A DNA stretch of 64,000 nt from Pandoraea capi (lineage in GTDB: Bacteria; Pseudomonadota; Gammaproteobacteria; Burkholderiales; Burkholderiaceae): positions 1 through 64,000 of the forward strand of contig NZ_CABPRV010000001.1 in NCBI RefSeq assembly GCF_902459735.1. Reading direction: 5' to 3'. Each line of letters starts with the position of its first letter. Position 1 is the stretch's first letter. The notes under the pieces are model-generated. The model had not been told where the DNA came from. It saw only the letters and a list, made by a program, of their open reading frames with translations, and searched no databases. A program made the position numbers and the translations under genes. This document shows positions 43,039-53,352 of this stretch, piece by piece.

Positions 43039-46000
43039 ACTTTCCCCTCGACGGCGGGCGCGGCGTCTGCCTGCGCAGGCTTGCCGTCAGTGTGTGATCG
43101 GCGCACGAAGCGTCCGACGATCAGGAAGAACAGCGGCACGAGGAAGATCGCCAGCACCGTGGCCGTCACGATCCCGCCGAGCACCGCGACACCGATCGCG
43201 CGCTGCGCGCCCGACGCCGGTCCCGAAGCGATGGCCAGCGGCACCACGCCGAAGCCGAACGCGAGCGACGTCATCACGATCGGACGCAAACGCAGACGCG
43301 CCGCTTCCACTGCCGCATCGAGCCATGTCATGCCCTGCTTCGTCAGGTCGTTGGCGACTTCCACGATCAGAATGGCGTTCTTCGCCGACAGACCGATCGT
43401 CGCGATCAGGCCCACCTTGAAGTAGATGTCGTTGGGCATCCCCAGCAGACTTACCGCGCCGAGTGCACCGATCACGCCGAGCGGCACCACCATGATGACC
43501 GCCGCCGGAATCGCCCAGCTCTCGTAGAGCGCCGCAAGCGCGAGGAACACCACCAGCACCGACAACGCGAACAGGATCGGCGCCTGGGCGCCCGAGTCGC
43601 GCTCTTCCAGCGACTGCCCGCTCCACTCGTGCCCGATGCCCGCGGGCATCTCCGCCATCAGTTGCTCCATGCGCGCCATGGCCTCGCCGCTGCTCTTGCC
43701 CGGCGCCGCTTCACCCTGAATCGTGAACGACGGATAGCCGTTGTAACGCTTGAGCTGCGGCGAACCGAGCTTCCACTTGAGCGAGACGAAAGCCGAGAGC
43801 GGCACCATCTCGCCATTGGCGTTGCGCACGCGCAGGTTGCCGATGTCTTCCGGCGACACTCGCTGGCGTCCGTCCGACTGCACGAGCACGCGGCGATTCT
43901 CCGAGCCCAGCATGAAGTCACCGACATAGTCCGAACCGAACATCGTCGCGAGCGTGGTGTTCACGTCGTCCATGTTGACCTTCAGCGCTTCCATCTTGCG
44001 ACGATCGATGCTTACGTCCACCTGCGGCACATCGCCCTGCCCCGCGAAGATCACGTTCTTGAGCACCGGGTCCTGCGCGGCTTTGTGAAGCAGATCGTCG
44101 CGCGCAGCCGTGAAGACTTCCTTGCCGACGCCCGCCCGATCCTGCAAGCGCAGGTTGAAGCCGTTGGACGACCCAAGCTCCGGCAGTGCCGGGCTGTTCA
44201 TCGCGATCATCATGCGATCGGGTTGCCCCATGAACTTGCCGTTCACGCGCTCGACGATCGCGCTCACACCGTCGTGCTTTGACGTGCGTTCGTGCCAGTC
44301 CTTGAGCGTGACGTACAACATGCCGCCGCCCGGGCCTGCGCCGAACTCGTTCCAGCCACCCAGCACGAATACGTGCTTGACCGGCTCGTTTTCCATCAGA
44401 TAGTGCTCGATACGTTTGAGCGCGGTCATCGCCTCGGGCAACGTGGCGCCCTGCGGCTCCGACGCCATCACCATGAAGCTGCCCGTGTCTTCCTCCGGAA
44501 TGAAGGCCGACGGCAGACGCATGAACGCCAGCGGCACGGCGATCAGCACGAGACCATAGACCAGCAGCGCGCGCCACGGACGTCGTAGCGTCTTGCCGAC
44601 GGTGCGCGTGTAGCGCTCGGTGCCCACCGCGAACGTGCGGTTGAACCAGCCGAAGAAGCCGCGCTTCTCGTGGTGGTCGTGCGAGACCGGGCGCAACAAC
44701 GTGGCGCACAGCGCCGGGGTGAGCGAGAGGGCGAGGAACGCGGAGAAGCCGATGGACACGGCGAGCGTGACGGCGAACTGACGGTAGATGTTGCCCACCG
44801 CACCCGAGAAGAACGCCATCGGTACGAAGACCGTCACCAGCACCACCGTGATCCCCACGATGGCCCCGCTGATCTGCTGCATCGCCTTGACCGTGGCCGC
44901 ATACGGCGACAAGCCTTCCTCGACCATGATCCGCTCGGTGTTCTCGACGACGACGATGGCGTCGTCGACCAGAATGCCGATGGCGAGCACCATGCCGAAC
45001 ATCGTCAGCGTATTGACCGAATAGCCCAGCCCCAGCAGCACGCCGAACGTGCCCAGCAAAGCGACCGGTACGACAAGCGTCGGGATCAGCGTTGCACGCA
45101 GGTTCTGCATGAACAGATACATCACCAGGAACACGAGCACGATGGCTTCGAGCAGCGTCTTCACGACTTTCTGGATCGAGACCTTCACGAACGACGCCGT
45201 CTCGTAGGGCATCTGATACTCGACACCCGCCGGGAACAACTTCGCCTGCTCGTCCATCACCTGACGCACGGCCTTCATTACTTCGACGGCGTTCGACCCG
45301 GCAGCGAGCTTCACGCCCATGGCCGTGGCGGGCAAGCCGTCGACGCGCGCCGAGTAGTTGTAGTCAGAGGCGCCCAGTTCCACGCGCGCCACATCGCCCA
45401 ACCGGACGGCAGAGCCGTCCGAGCGCACGCGCAGGGGAATGTTGGCGAACTCTTCCGGAGTGGACAACGCGCTGTCGGACACGACGTTGGCGTTGATCGG
45501 GGCGGACGTCGGAGTCGACCCCGTACCGAGATCACCGACGGTCACGCGCGCGTTATAGGCGCGCACCTTGGAGACGATGTCCGTGGCGGTCAGATCGAGT
45601 GCGACGAGTTTAGCCGGATCAGGCCAGATGCGAATGGCCTTCTCCGTGCCCCAGAACTGCACCTGACCGACGCCGGGCACGCGCTTGAGCTGGTTCATCA
45701 CCTGCGACGCGGCAATCTCGCCCAGATCGAATTCGTTCACCGCCGGATTGCGCGATGACAGCGTGACGACCATATGGATGTTGTCGGCCGCGCGCTCGAC
45801 CTTCACGCCGTAACGACGCACGACTTCCGGCAAGCGCGACTCGACCGTCTTCAGACGGTTCTGCACTTCCACGGCCGCCAGATCGAGGCTCGTGCCCTGA
45901 CGGAACGTCAGGTTCACCGAGGACTCGCCGTTGCCGCTGGTGGCGGAGGTGTACATCAGCCCCGGCGCACCGTTCATCTGACGTTCGATGATCGCGGTGA

Positions 46001-46181
46001 CCGAGTCTTCGACGACTTTTGCCGACGCGCCGGGATAGCTGCTCCACACGCTGACCATCGGCGGTGCGATGTCGGGGTACTGCGCGACGGGCAGCGCCCG
46101 GATCGCGAGCACGCCGATCAGCGTGATCAACAGGGAGATCACCCAGGCAAAGACCGGGCGATCGATAAAGAAACGAGCCAT
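43035..46181 (-). CDS. RND multidrug efflux pump, inner-membrane subunit (AcrB/MexB type)
   Basis: 1,048 residues, the usual HAE-1 length. N-terminal MARFFIDRPVFAWVISLLITLIG anchor; proton-relay aspartates in span 4 (GILVDDAIVVVENTER, near residue 405); the relay Lys in span 10 (GLSAKNAILIVEVAND). Two large periplasmic loops contain the PN/PC porter segments. It exports diverse hydrophobic compounds with the neighbouring adaptor and channel. It begins 2 bp after the adaptor stop. Confidence 0.96.
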   Translation of the reverse strand: MARFFIDRPVFAWVISLLITLIGVLAIRALPVAQYPDIAPPMVSVWSSYPGASAKVVEDSVTAIIERQMNGAPGLMYTSATSGNGESSVNLTFRQGTSLDLAAVEVQNRLKTVESRLPEVVRRYGVKVERAADNIHMVVTLSSRNPAVNEFDLGEIAASQVMNQLKRVPGVGQVQFWGTEKAIRIWPDPAKLVALDLTATDIVSKVRAYNARVTVGDLGTGSTPTSAPINANVVSDSALSTPEEFANIPLRVRSDGSAVRLGDVARVELGASDYNYSARVDGLPATAMGVKLAAGSNAVEVMKAVRQVMDEQAKLFPAGVEYQMPYETASFVKVSIQKVVKTLLEAIVLVFLVMYLFMQNLRATLIPTLVVPVALLGTFGVLLGLGYSVNTLTMFGMVLAIGILVDDAIVVVENTERIMVEEGLSPYAATVKAMQQISGAIVGITVVLVTVFVPMAFFSGAVGNIYRQFAVTLAVSIGFSAFLALSLTPALCATLLRPVSHDHHEKRGFFGWFNRTFAVGTERYTRTVGKTLRRPWRALLVYGLVLIAVPLAFMRLPSAFIPEEDTGSFMVMASEPQGATLPEAMTALKRIEHYLMENEPVKHVFVLGGWNEFGAGPGGGMLYVTLKDWHERTSKHDGVSAIVERVNGKFMGQPDRMMIAMNSPALPELGSSNGFNLRLQDRAGVGKEVFTAARDDLLHKAAQDPVLKNVIFAGQGDVPQVDVSIDRRKMEALKVNMDDVNTTLATMFGSDYVGDFMLGSENRRVLVQSDGRQRVSPEDIGNLRVRNANGEMVPLSAFVSLKWKLGSPQLKRYNGYPSFTIQGEAAPGKSSGEAMARMEQLMAEMPAGIGHEWSGQSLEERDSGAQAPILFALSVLVVFLALAALYESWAIPAAVIMVVPLGVIGALGAVSLLGMPNDIYFKVGLIATIGLSAKNAILIVEVANDLTKQGMTWLDAAVEAARLRLRPIVMTSLAFGFGVVPLAIASGPASGAQRAIGVAVLGGIVTATVLAIFLVPLFFLIVGRFVRRSHTDGKPAQADAAPAVEGKV

Positions 46182-46183
46182 GG

Positions 46184-47404
46184 TTAGTGCGTCTCCGCTT
46201 TCGTGGCTTGACGGGTGGCCTGACCGGCCAATGCGGTGGCGTCCGATTTCGTCTTGACTTGCATGCCGTCGGAGAACTGCGCGACGTTCTGCACGATCAC
46301 GTGTTCACCGCCCTTGAGGCCTTCCGTCACGAGCCAGTCGCGACCGTCGATGGCTTCGGCGCGCACCTTCTTGTCATGCACCTTGCCCTGCGCATCGACC
46401 ACGCGCACGATGGCGCCCTCGCCGGTGCGGGTGAGCGATTCGCGCGGCACACGCACGACGTTCGGATTCACCGCGCCCTGCATGCGCACCTGCACGAACG
46501 CGCCGGGCAGCAGCACGCCGTCCGGGTTCGGCAGCAGCGCGCGCATGGCGATGGTGTCGGTGCCCGGGTCGACGGCCAGATCCGTGAAGAGCAATTTGCC
46601 GGGCAGCGTGTACTCGCGACCGTCGGGCAGCGTCACGTGCACCTGCGGCGCAGACGCGCCTTCGCCCGGCTCGCCGCGCTGCAACTTGCCCGCGCGCAGG
46701 TCGCGCGTCATCGCGTAGACCTCGGCAGCCGGTTGCGAGAAGTTCACGTAGATCGGGTCGATCTGTTCGACACGCGTGAGCAACGTGGGGGCGTCCAGAC
46801 CGACGAGCGCCCCTTCCGTCACTTCGGCGCGGCGAACACGTCCTGCAATCGGCGAGACGACGTTCGTGTAACCGAGGTTGAGTTCGGCCTTGCGCACTTC
46901 CGCGCGGGCGGCCAGCACTTCGGCGCGCGTGCGCGCTTCGGCCGCGCGGGACTCGGCGTCTTCACGGGCGCTGATGGCGTGCGATTCGAGCAGGCCGCGA
47001 TAGCGCTCGATCTTGTCACGTGCCGAATCATGTTCGGCCTGCGCCTTGGCGAGCGCCCCGCGGGCGGCGTCGAGCGCAGCCGACAGCGGCTGCGGATCGA
47101 TGCGGAACAGCACCTCGCCCTTGGTGACCTTCTGGCCTTCCTGATACTTCCGCTCCATGACGACGCCGCCCGCCCGCGCACGCACGTCGGCGCTGCGGTA
47201 GGCTTCCAGACGTCCCGGTTGCTGGGTCGTGAGCGGTTCGGCGCGACGCTCGACCGTGCGCACGACGGCCTCCGGCGTGGCGTCCGCCGTCTCTTTTTTG
47301 CCACGGTCCGAGCACGCGGAAAGGAGGAGAACGCTGGCGATCAGACTGGCGGACACACCAGTCAGTAGTCCGAAACGGGTTCGGTAATCGATTTTCGATG
47401 ACAT
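46184..47404 (-). CDS. RND periplasmic adaptor (AcrA/MexA type)
   Basis: About 406-residue lipoprotein adaptor: lipobox LLSAC (Cys31), lipoyl halves (AYRSADVRARAGGVVMERKYQEGQKV; NLGYTNVVSPIAGRVRRAEV, in pieces), a helical hairpin, a beta-barrel and a membrane-proximal domain (VRVPRESLTRTGEGAIVRVVD). I start at the ATG at 47404 beginning MSSKIDYRTRF; the longer frame is Arg/Pro-rich. First gene of the operon, divergent from a LysR gene. Confidence 0.93.
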   Translation of the reverse strand: MSSKIDYRTRFGLLTGVSASLIASVLLLSACSDRGKKETADATPEAVVRTVERRAEPLTTQQPGRLEAYRSADVRARAGGVVMERKYQEGQKVTKGEVLFRIDPQPLSAALDAARGALAKAQAEHDSARDKIERYRGLLESHAISAREDAESRAAEARTRAEVLAARAEVRKAELNLGYTNVVSPIAGRVRRAEVTEGALVGLDAPTLLTRVEQIDPIYVNFSQPAAEVYAMTRDLRAGKLQRGEPGEGASAPQVHVTLPDGREYTLPGKLLFTDLAVDPGTDTIAMRALLPNPDGVLLPGAFVQVRMQGAVNPNVVRVPRESLTRTGEGAIVRVVDAQGKVHDKKVRAEAIDGRDWLVTEGLKGGEHVIVQNVAQFSDGMQVKTKSDATALAGQATRQATKAETH

Positions 47405-47718
47405 GTAAGCACGTGTGATTGACGACATCCGGTCGACGGTGTCGATGCTGCGTTCGGTGCGCGGCGTCGAGCGAGAGCTGGCGCGCCATGCGCCAGCGAT
47501 GGGGGGAACCGGGGGCCCGCATCTCTCCAGGGGCGCCGTGGGTGGCAGGTGCGCGTTGCGCGAAGGAAGTCTATGCCTGAGACCACCGGACCGGGGATCC
47601 GGTCGTCTGCCGCCTCGCCTATGTTGGCGTTTCAATCTGGCGTTTTAGATTGGAGAAGCGCGATTCTGCCGCGAAAATGGTGTTAGAAAAAGTTGGAACC
47701 TATCTATAAAATGAATGG
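47405..47718. promoter_or_regulatory. Divergent control region between RND operon and lysR
   Basis: 314 bp without a gene. It contains three inverted repeats: GCTGGCGC-N5-GCGCCAGC (47477-47497), ACCGGA-N7-TCCGGT (47585-47603) and CAATCT-N8-AGATTG (47633-47652). The last has the size of a LysR recognition box and lies 67 bp upstream of the LysR start. TATAAA at 47705-47710 could be a -10 box, which would give a near-leaderless lysR mRNA. Confidence 0.6.
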
Positions 47719-48591
47719 ATGAACTGGACAATTGAACAATTGCGCTACTTTGTGGCGGCAGCGGAGGAAGGCTCGATATCCGCTGCCGCCCGTCGTTTGG
47801 GAAAAGCCCAGTCGGCCGTGAGCACCGCCATCGCCCTGCTCGAAGCGGATTTGGGATTTGAACTATTCGATCGCAGCCGCCGCAATGCACGTCTCACCGA
47901 TCAGGGCGAGGTGATGCTGCTCGAAGCCAAGGAGTTGTTGCGGCAAGCCGAAGGGCTGAACCATCGTGCCAATGCGCTGGCGTTCGGCGAGCAGCCGCAG
48001 TTGTCGCTCGCGCTCGACGAGGCGCTGCCCTATCAGGCCGTGAGCGAGCTGGTGCGCGACCTCGCCTATCAGTTCGCCTATCTGGAGCTGACGCTGCTCA
48101 ACGGCACGTCGACGGAAGTCGCCGAGTACGTGGAGAAGCAGCGCGCAGATATCGGCTTTCACGTGGATCGCGGCGCGATCTCGTCGGCGCTGGGCCACAA
48201 GTACGTCGGCTCGGCCGTGCAGGGCGTTTTCGTCGCGGGCGACCATCCGCTGGCTTATCGCGATCAGGTCACGCGCGGCGATCTGGCGAAGTACCGTCAG
48301 ATTCTGTTGCAGATGGACGACATCATGCCGCTGCAACTCAGCCCGTCGATCTGGCGCGCGGACAGTTCCTACGTCATCGCCAGCATGGTCGTCGACAAGC
48401 TCGGCTGGGCGGTGCTGCCCATCGATATTGCGGAGTACGAGGATCTGCACGAACTTCGCTGCGACGATCTCGGCCTGCCACAACTGCCCGTGCGCATGCT
48501 GTGGCGCTTCGGACGCGAGCCGAACGACGTGATGCGCTGGTGCGAGGCCCGTTTCGCCGAGTTGTTGCGCGCGGGCGCCGATCAAGCCTGA
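47719..48591 (+). CDS. LysR-family regulator of the RND pump (inferred)
   Basis: 290 residues: helix-turn-helix (NWTIEQLRYFVAAAEEGSISAAARRLGKAQSAVSTAIALLE, in pieces) plus an effector domain ending in a tryptophan-rich segment. Divergent from mfp-rnd-omp, as LysR regulators of RND pumps usually are. The ATG at 47719 begins MNW; no ribosome site is obvious. Confidence 0.9.
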   Translation: MNWTIEQLRYFVAAAEEGSISAAARRLGKAQSAVSTAIALLEADLGFELFDRSRRNARLTDQGEVMLLEAKELLRQAEGLNHRANALAFGEQPQLSLALDEALPYQAVSELVRDLAYQFAYLELTLLNGTSTEVAEYVEKQRADIGFHVDRGAISSALGHKYVGSAVQGVFVAGDHPLAYRDQVTRGDLAKYRQILLQMDDIMPLQLSPSIWRADSSYVIASMVVDKLGWAVLPIDIAEYEDLHELRCDDLGLPQLPVRMLWRFGREPNDVMRWCEARFAELLRAGADQA

Positions 48592-48716
48592 CAGGCTGGC
48601 AAGGTACGAGAACCGTTGTGCCCGCCGCATGTCGAACCGCCACATGATGTCGATAGACTGACCCAACGTTGTCTTCTGCGCGGTGTCGCGCAGAACACCG
48701 ACAAGGAGAAGCCGGG

Positions 48717-49370
48717 ATGGCGAAACCCTCGAAAACCGCCTTGTTCAACGCAGCAAAGCAGTGGCATTGCGACGCGGTCGCCGGATTGCTGGCAGACGCG
48801 CCGGCGCTGATTGCCGCCACCGATCCGAAAAGCCGCACAGCATTGCATCTGGCCTGCGCGGTGCGGCCGTCGGGCGCCGGCGGGCTGGCCGAACCCAATG
48901 GATTGAAGACCGTCGAGACATTGCTCGACGCTGGCGCCGTGCTGGAGCAGGTCGTTCCCATGGATGAAGATGAAGGCGACTTTCAGGCAACGGCCCTCTG
49001 GTACGCCGTCGCACGCGGCGAGAATCGTCCGCTCGTCGACTTCCTGTTGCGACGCGGTGCCAATCCGAGCTATTCGCTGTGGGCCGCAGTCTGGCGCGAC
49101 GACGACGCCATGTGCCGATCGCTGCTCGCCTTCGCGCCGTCGCTGAACCTGCGCGCACACGGTGAAACGCCGATGTTCTACGCCGCGCGCCTGCAACGGC
49201 TCGCGACATTGCGTCTGCTGATCGATGCCGGGGCCGATCCGTCGATTGCCGACGACCGGGGGCGCGATTGTGTCGACATCGCCCGCGAGCGCAGACTGCC
49301 GAGCGATATCGTCGCGATGCTCGAAGCGTTGCGCGACAAGGTGGCAGGCAACACACAAAGCGCGACGTAA
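48717..49370 (+). CDS. Ankyrin-repeat protein
   Basis: 217 residues made mostly of ankyrin-type repeats, e.g. SRTALHLACAVRP, LKTVETLLDAGAVLEQV, ATALWYAVARGENRPLVDFLLRRGANPS, GETPMFYAARLQRLATLRLLIDAGADPS (in pieces). No signal peptide, so probably cytoplasmic. An AAGGAG site lies 8 bases before the ATG at 48717. Likely a protein-binding scaffold; the partner is unknown. Confidence 0.85.
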   Translation: MAKPSKTALFNAAKQWHCDAVAGLLADAPALIAATDPKSRTALHLACAVRPSGAGGLAEPNGLKTVETLLDAGAVLEQVVPMDEDEGDFQATALWYAVARGENRPLVDFLLRRGANPSYSLWAAVWRDDDAMCRSLLAFAPSLNLRAHGETPMFYAARLQRLATLRLLIDAGADPSIADDRGRDCVDIARERRLPSDIVAMLEALRDKVAGNTQSAT

Positions 49371-49445
49371 TCACAAAACTCGACGGAAGACGACACGGCT
49401 CGTCGTCGATCGTCTGACGTCAACGAGACGCGACGCAACACGACG

Positions 49446-49904
49446 TCAGGACGACGCCTTGCGCTGACGCGCAAGAAAACGATCCAGCTCACCGGCAAAC
49501 GCCTTGCTGTCGCGCGGGCTGAACGGTGCAGGTCCGCCGGTCTCGATGCCGGCGGTGCGCAGTTGATCCATCATGTCGCGCACCGACAGACGCTCCCTGA
49601 TATTGTCCGGCGTGAACCAGCTTCCGCGCGGATCGAGCGCATGACCGCCTTTCTCGATCACGCCGGCGGCCAGCGGAATGTCCGCCGTAATCACCAGATC
49701 CCCCGCTTCGACCATCTCGACGATGCGCGCGTCTGCCACGTCGAATCCCGACGGCACCTGAATCGCCTTGATGAACGGCGACGGCGGCGTGCGCAGGAAC
49801 TGATTGGCGACGAGCGTCACCGGTATCGACTCGCGTCGGGCGGCGCGAAACAGAATCTCTTTGATGGCGGCGGGGCAAGCGTCCGCATCGACTAGCACTT
49901 GCAT
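49446..49904 (-). CDS. yaiI: YaiI/YqxD family protein (DUF188)
   Basis: 152 residues, the normal UPF0178 length. Motifs: [49 protein letters not shown] (in pieces), [17 protein letters not shown]-like fold with conserved Asp residues is expected; the biochemical role is not established. The start at MQVLVDADA is set by family alignment. Confidence 0.93.
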   Translation of the reverse strand: MQVLVDADACPAAIKEILFRAARRESIPVTLVANQFLRTPPSPFIKAIQVPSGFDVADARIVEMVEAGDLVITADIPLAAGVIEKGGHALDPRGSWFTPDNIRERLSVRDMMDQLRTAGIETGGPAPFSPRDSKAFAGELDRFLARQRKASS

Positions 49905-49973
49905 GTCAGGGGGTCTCGGGTCTCGCTGAGGGAGGCGACCATCATACGGCAAGACGTGTCCGGCATGCCCCGG

Positions 49974-51002
49974 CTACGGCATGGACGCCGCCTCGCTACG
50001 TAGCGCCTCCATCCGCGCATAGAAACTGTCGACCTTCTGCTGGGCGTCCTGCCGCAGGGTGTCGTTGCGCGAGGCGAGCGCGTGCGCATGCTCCTGCGCC
50101 CCGGCTTCGCCCACCGAACGCGACACGTCCTGCACGAACTTGCACAGCGGATAACGCGCCCGACCGAAGGCCTGCAACGTGGCCTCGATGTCCCCGATGT
50201 TCTCCCCTCCCGCAAGCCGCTGCGCCAGCATCACGGCATCTTCCAGCGCCATCGCCCCGCCCTGCCCCATGAACGGGGTGGACGCGTGCGCGGCGTCGCC
50301 AATCACGATCACCCGCCCCCGATGCCATGGCAGCGGCATCGAGACTTCTTCGACGGCGGTGTACAGCACCTCCGAATCCGACGTCAACGTGTCGAGAAAC
50401 TGTCGCGCCGGACCGCCGAACTCCGCGAACCGGGCTTTCATCAACGCCGGCCATTCGGCACGGTCGTACCATGCGCCCGACGGCTCGGCCATCGTGCCGA
50501 ACACATACAGACGGTCGTCGCTGATCGGCATGATGCCGAGCCGCTTGCCCACGCCCATCATCATGATCTTCGCAGTGAGATCCCGGGGGCGCGCGTGCAC
50601 GCTGCGCCACACGCCCAACCCGGTATAGACGGGCGATATCGCGCCAGCGACAAGCTGGCGGACTTCCGAGCGAATGCCGTCCGCGCCAACGACGAGATCG
50701 TACTCGCCGACCGAGCCGTCCGAGAGCGCGACGCAAACCGAATGCGGTGCCTGTTGATCGATCGACACGGCCGTCGTGCCGAGCCGGATATCGACGTCCA
50801 GCGCGGCGATTCGTGCGGCGAGAATGCGATGCATCTCTGCGCGACGAATGCCGACGATCGGCGGGATACCGGGATATCGCGACGGATAAAAGGTGTCGAC
50901 GATCGGCTCTCCGTACTGATCGAGATAGACATTGCGTCCATCGGCGATGGCAAAGCCGCTCGTCCGGGATTCATGTCGGTACGGAAATGAGCGGAGGCAC
51001 AC
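49974..51002 (-). pseudogene. 5'-truncated FAD-dependent monooxygenase
   Basis: 342 residues matching the PHBH/UbiH-type flavin monooxygenases from the middle onward: the second FAD motif YDLVVGADGIRSEVR and the GD motif VIVIGDAAHASTPFMGQGGAMALEDAV are intact. The first about 70 residues, including the Rossmann GxGxxG that binds FAD, are absent; an in-frame stop lies at 51021-51023 and the other frames do not encode them. Only 121 bp separate the frame from the MFS stop, and this gap holds a pentanucleotide repeat. Probably a deletion remnant of a gene once paired with the MFS symporter. Confidence 0.7.
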
Positions 51003-51082
51003 ATGAGGGGCTGCGAGATTCTAGCGCAGCCCTTCACGTGAACCTGCACTGCCTGCCGCCGCCATCCCCCATCCGCCTGCGC

Positions 51083-51127
51083 CTCAACTCGACTCAACTC
51101 AACTCAACTCAACTCAACTCAACTCAA
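51083..51127. repeat. Pentanucleotide tandem repeat (CTCAA)9
   Basis: Nine units of CTCAA in 45 bp: unit 2 is CTCGA and the last seven (51093-51127) are perfect. The array overlaps the stop codon of the MFS gene (51124-51126) and lies 80 bp upstream of the truncated monooxygenase frame. Unit number is likely to vary by strand slippage. Confidence 0.95.
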
Positions 51128-52497
51128 CCCGATACCGTCTCCAGTTGCACGCCCTTCGTCTCCACGCCATAGCGCCAGACACACAAGGCGGCAATACCGA
51201 AGCAGATCGCGCCAAAGAGGAACACGGCATCGCTCGTCGACCATGTCACGATGGCGCCGACGAGCGTCGGCCCTAACAGCGCCCCGACCCGGCCGCAGAA
51301 CGACGCGTAGCCACACCCGGTCGCGCGCGCCCGAGAGGGAAACAACTCCGGCGTATAGGCGTATAGCACCGCCCACATGCCGAACGCGAAGAACTGCATG
51401 CTCGCACCGGTCGCGTAGATCGACCACTGCGGCGCCCCGGCGAGCAGCACCTGACCGAAGGCGTAGGTGGCGCACGCCCCGCCAACCAGCGTGCCGACGC
51501 AGGTCAGCTTTCGGCCCAATCGCTCGACCGACCATGCCGCGACCAGAAACCCCGGTATGCCGCCCACCGAGATGTACACCGTGAAGAGCACCGACTGGGT
51601 GACCACGATCCCCGCCGCCTGCTGGAGCGCCCCCAGCCACGTATTCAGTCCGTAAAAGCCGAGCAGGGCAAAGAACCACAACGCGCCGACCACCAGCGTG
51701 CGCCTGCGATAGCCGTCGGACCAGATCACGCGCAGGCCACGGGCTTCGCGTTGGCTCTCCGGCGCATTGGGCGCCACCTCCGGCAACGACGTCAGCCGGA
51801 GGCGGCGCATGACCGACGCCTCCACCGCACCGACCACGGCATCGGCGGCTTCATAGCGCCCTTGCGACTCCAGCCAGCGGGGCGATTCGGGCACATAGCG
51901 TCGAATGACGAACAGAAACAGCGCGGGGATCGCTTCCAGCGCAAACAGCACGCGCCAGCCATGATGCGCGAGCACGACGTAGGACAGCAGCCCGGCGCAG
52001 ATAAAGGCGAGTGGCCAGTTGCCGTCCATCAGCGCGAGATACTTGCCGCGCCGGTGCGTCGGAATGAACTCGGAGAGCAGCGTTTGCGCCAGCGGCAGTT
52101 CCATGCCCATCCCGATGCCCAGCAACAAGCGAAACGCGCCCAGTTCCACCGGTCCGGACGCTGTGGCGCAAAGCACGCTGCCGACGCCCCAGACGACCAT
52201 GCTGATCTGGAACACCGGTTTGCGTCCGAAACGGTCAGCGGCCATCCCCGAGCCGATCGCGCCGATCGCCATACCGACGAAACTCGCACTGCCGATCAGA
52301 CCGGCCTGCACGTTGGAGAGTGCGAACTCCGTCTTGATCGAACCGAGGACGAACGTCATCGTGGCCAGATCGATGTTGTCGAAGAAAAACGCCAACGCAA
52401 TCACGAGAAACAACCATCGGTGATACCCGCAAACGGGCAAGCGCTCCAACCGCTGCGCCGCCGTTATCCGGCCCACTTCCATCGAATGCATTTTCAT
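51124..52497 (-). CDS. MFS symporter (sugar/aromatic-acid transporter type)
   Basis: 457 residues, 12 spans. Motifs of the PF00083-like/AAHS group: NIDLATMTFVLGSIKTEF in span 1, GMAADRFGRKPVF (motif A), LLGIGMGMELPLAQTLLSEFIPTHRRGKYLA, and PESPRWLESQGRYEAADAV (in pieces). Uptake of an organic acid or sugar-like compound with protons is likely. GGAGGAG seven bases upstream supports the ATG at 52497. The adjacent monooxygenase remnant suggests it once belonged to a small catabolic unit. Confidence 0.88.
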   Translation of the reverse strand: MKMHSMEVGRITAAQRLERLPVCGYHRWLFLVIALAFFFDNIDLATMTFVLGSIKTEFALSNVQAGLIGSASFVGMAIGAIGSGMAADRFGRKPVFQISMVVWGVGSVLCATASGPVELGAFRLLLGIGMGMELPLAQTLLSEFIPTHRRGKYLALMDGNWPLAFICAGLLSYVVLAHHGWRVLFALEAIPALFLFVIRRYVPESPRWLESQGRYEAADAVVGAVEASVMRRLRLTSLPEVAPNAPESQREARGLRVIWSDGYRRRTLVVGALWFFALLGFYGLNTWLGALQQAAGIVVTQSVLFTVYISVGGIPGFLVAAWSVERLGRKLTCVGTLVGGACATYAFGQVLLAGAPQWSIYATGASMQFFAFGMWAVLYAYTPELFPSRARATGCGYASFCGRVGALLGPTLVGAIVTWSTSDAVFLFGAICFGIAALCVWRYGVETKGVQLETVSG

Positions 52498-52728
52498 ACG
52501 CCGCTCCTCCGTTTCGACCTGTCCCGTTGAATAGGCCGGCACCGTGAATCGGTACCGGATGCATCAATATCGGGCGCCAAAACTAGCGGGGCGCGCGGGA
52601 AAATGTCGTGGACAATCGGAGTTACGCCAAGATGCGCGAGGCGAGCGGTCCGCTGGCCTGCCGGTGCTTCGACGTGTCGCCTTGACGAGGAACACGCACA
52701 AGCGAGCGGGCGGACCGCATGACACCCA

Positions 52729-53352
52729 TCACGTCGGCTTGCGATGAAAACGCTGCGGATCGAACGCGCCTTCAGGCAGACCTGACAACGCGGCGCCCCG
52801 CTCGAACGGATATCGCAGATAGGGCGCCTGCGGTTGTCCCGGCGGCGAATACTGGCCGTCAGCGAGAATCCGCTTCTTGGCGCTGAGACTTTCGATGCGG
52901 CAGCGAATGGCCACAATCTGACTCGCCGCCCCCGGCTCGATGGGCGTGTAATCCTTCTCGGGACGAAACTTCCCCAACGCCGTGTTCTGATGCGCGATGA
53001 CGTCGTGCGTGTCCTCGCGCGTCGTCGCCTCGCATCGGGCAATCACGCTGTAGTACTCCAGGCTGGTGTTCTGCCCCTTGGGCGCTTTGAGCAACGCGAC
53101 CGGCCGGTCAACAACGATGGTGACGTGGGGATTCTCACGCAGCAAGCCCGAGAATTTGCCGAAGCGCGAACAGTGGATGAGAAACGCGTCGCCCACGAAG
53201 GTGAAGCTTTGCGGCACGACATAGGGAAACGGCGCGTCGTTCACGGCCACGCGACAAATCAGTTCGTCGCGCAGGAACGCTTCGATCGCCGGCCAATCGG
53301 TCCATGCCAGATCGGTGCGACGCATTTCGGCGTCTAGATAGTCAGGCGTCAT
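52729..53352 (-). CDS. NimA-like flavin (PNPOx-fold) protein
   Basis: 207 residues of the pyridoxamine-phosphate-oxidase split-barrel superfamily, closest to 5-nitroimidazole-resistance NimA/PF12900 proteins: CRVAVNDAPFPYVVPQSFTF, GDAFLIHCSRFGKFSGLLRENPHVTIVVD (in pieces). FMN or F420 binding and a redox or oxidase role are possible. The ATG at 53352 lies 11 bp inside the upstream purA-like gene with GGGA nine bases before it, so it is translationally coupled as third gene of the ridA-purA-nimA operon. Confidence 0.85.
   Translation of the reverse strand: MTPDYLDAEMRRTDLAWTDWPAIEAFLRDELICRVAVNDAPFPYVVPQSFTFVGDAFLIHCSRFGKFSGLLRENPHVTIVVDRPVALLKAPKGQNTSLEYYSVIARCEATTREDTHDVIAHQNTALGKFRPEKDYTPIEPGAASQIVAIRCRIESLSAKKRILADGQYSPPGQPQAPYLRYPFERGAALSGLPEGAFDPQRFHRKPT

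Noticed and set aside
51083-51127. CRISPR-like array
   Set aside because: Five-base units with no spacers; a simple tandem repeat.
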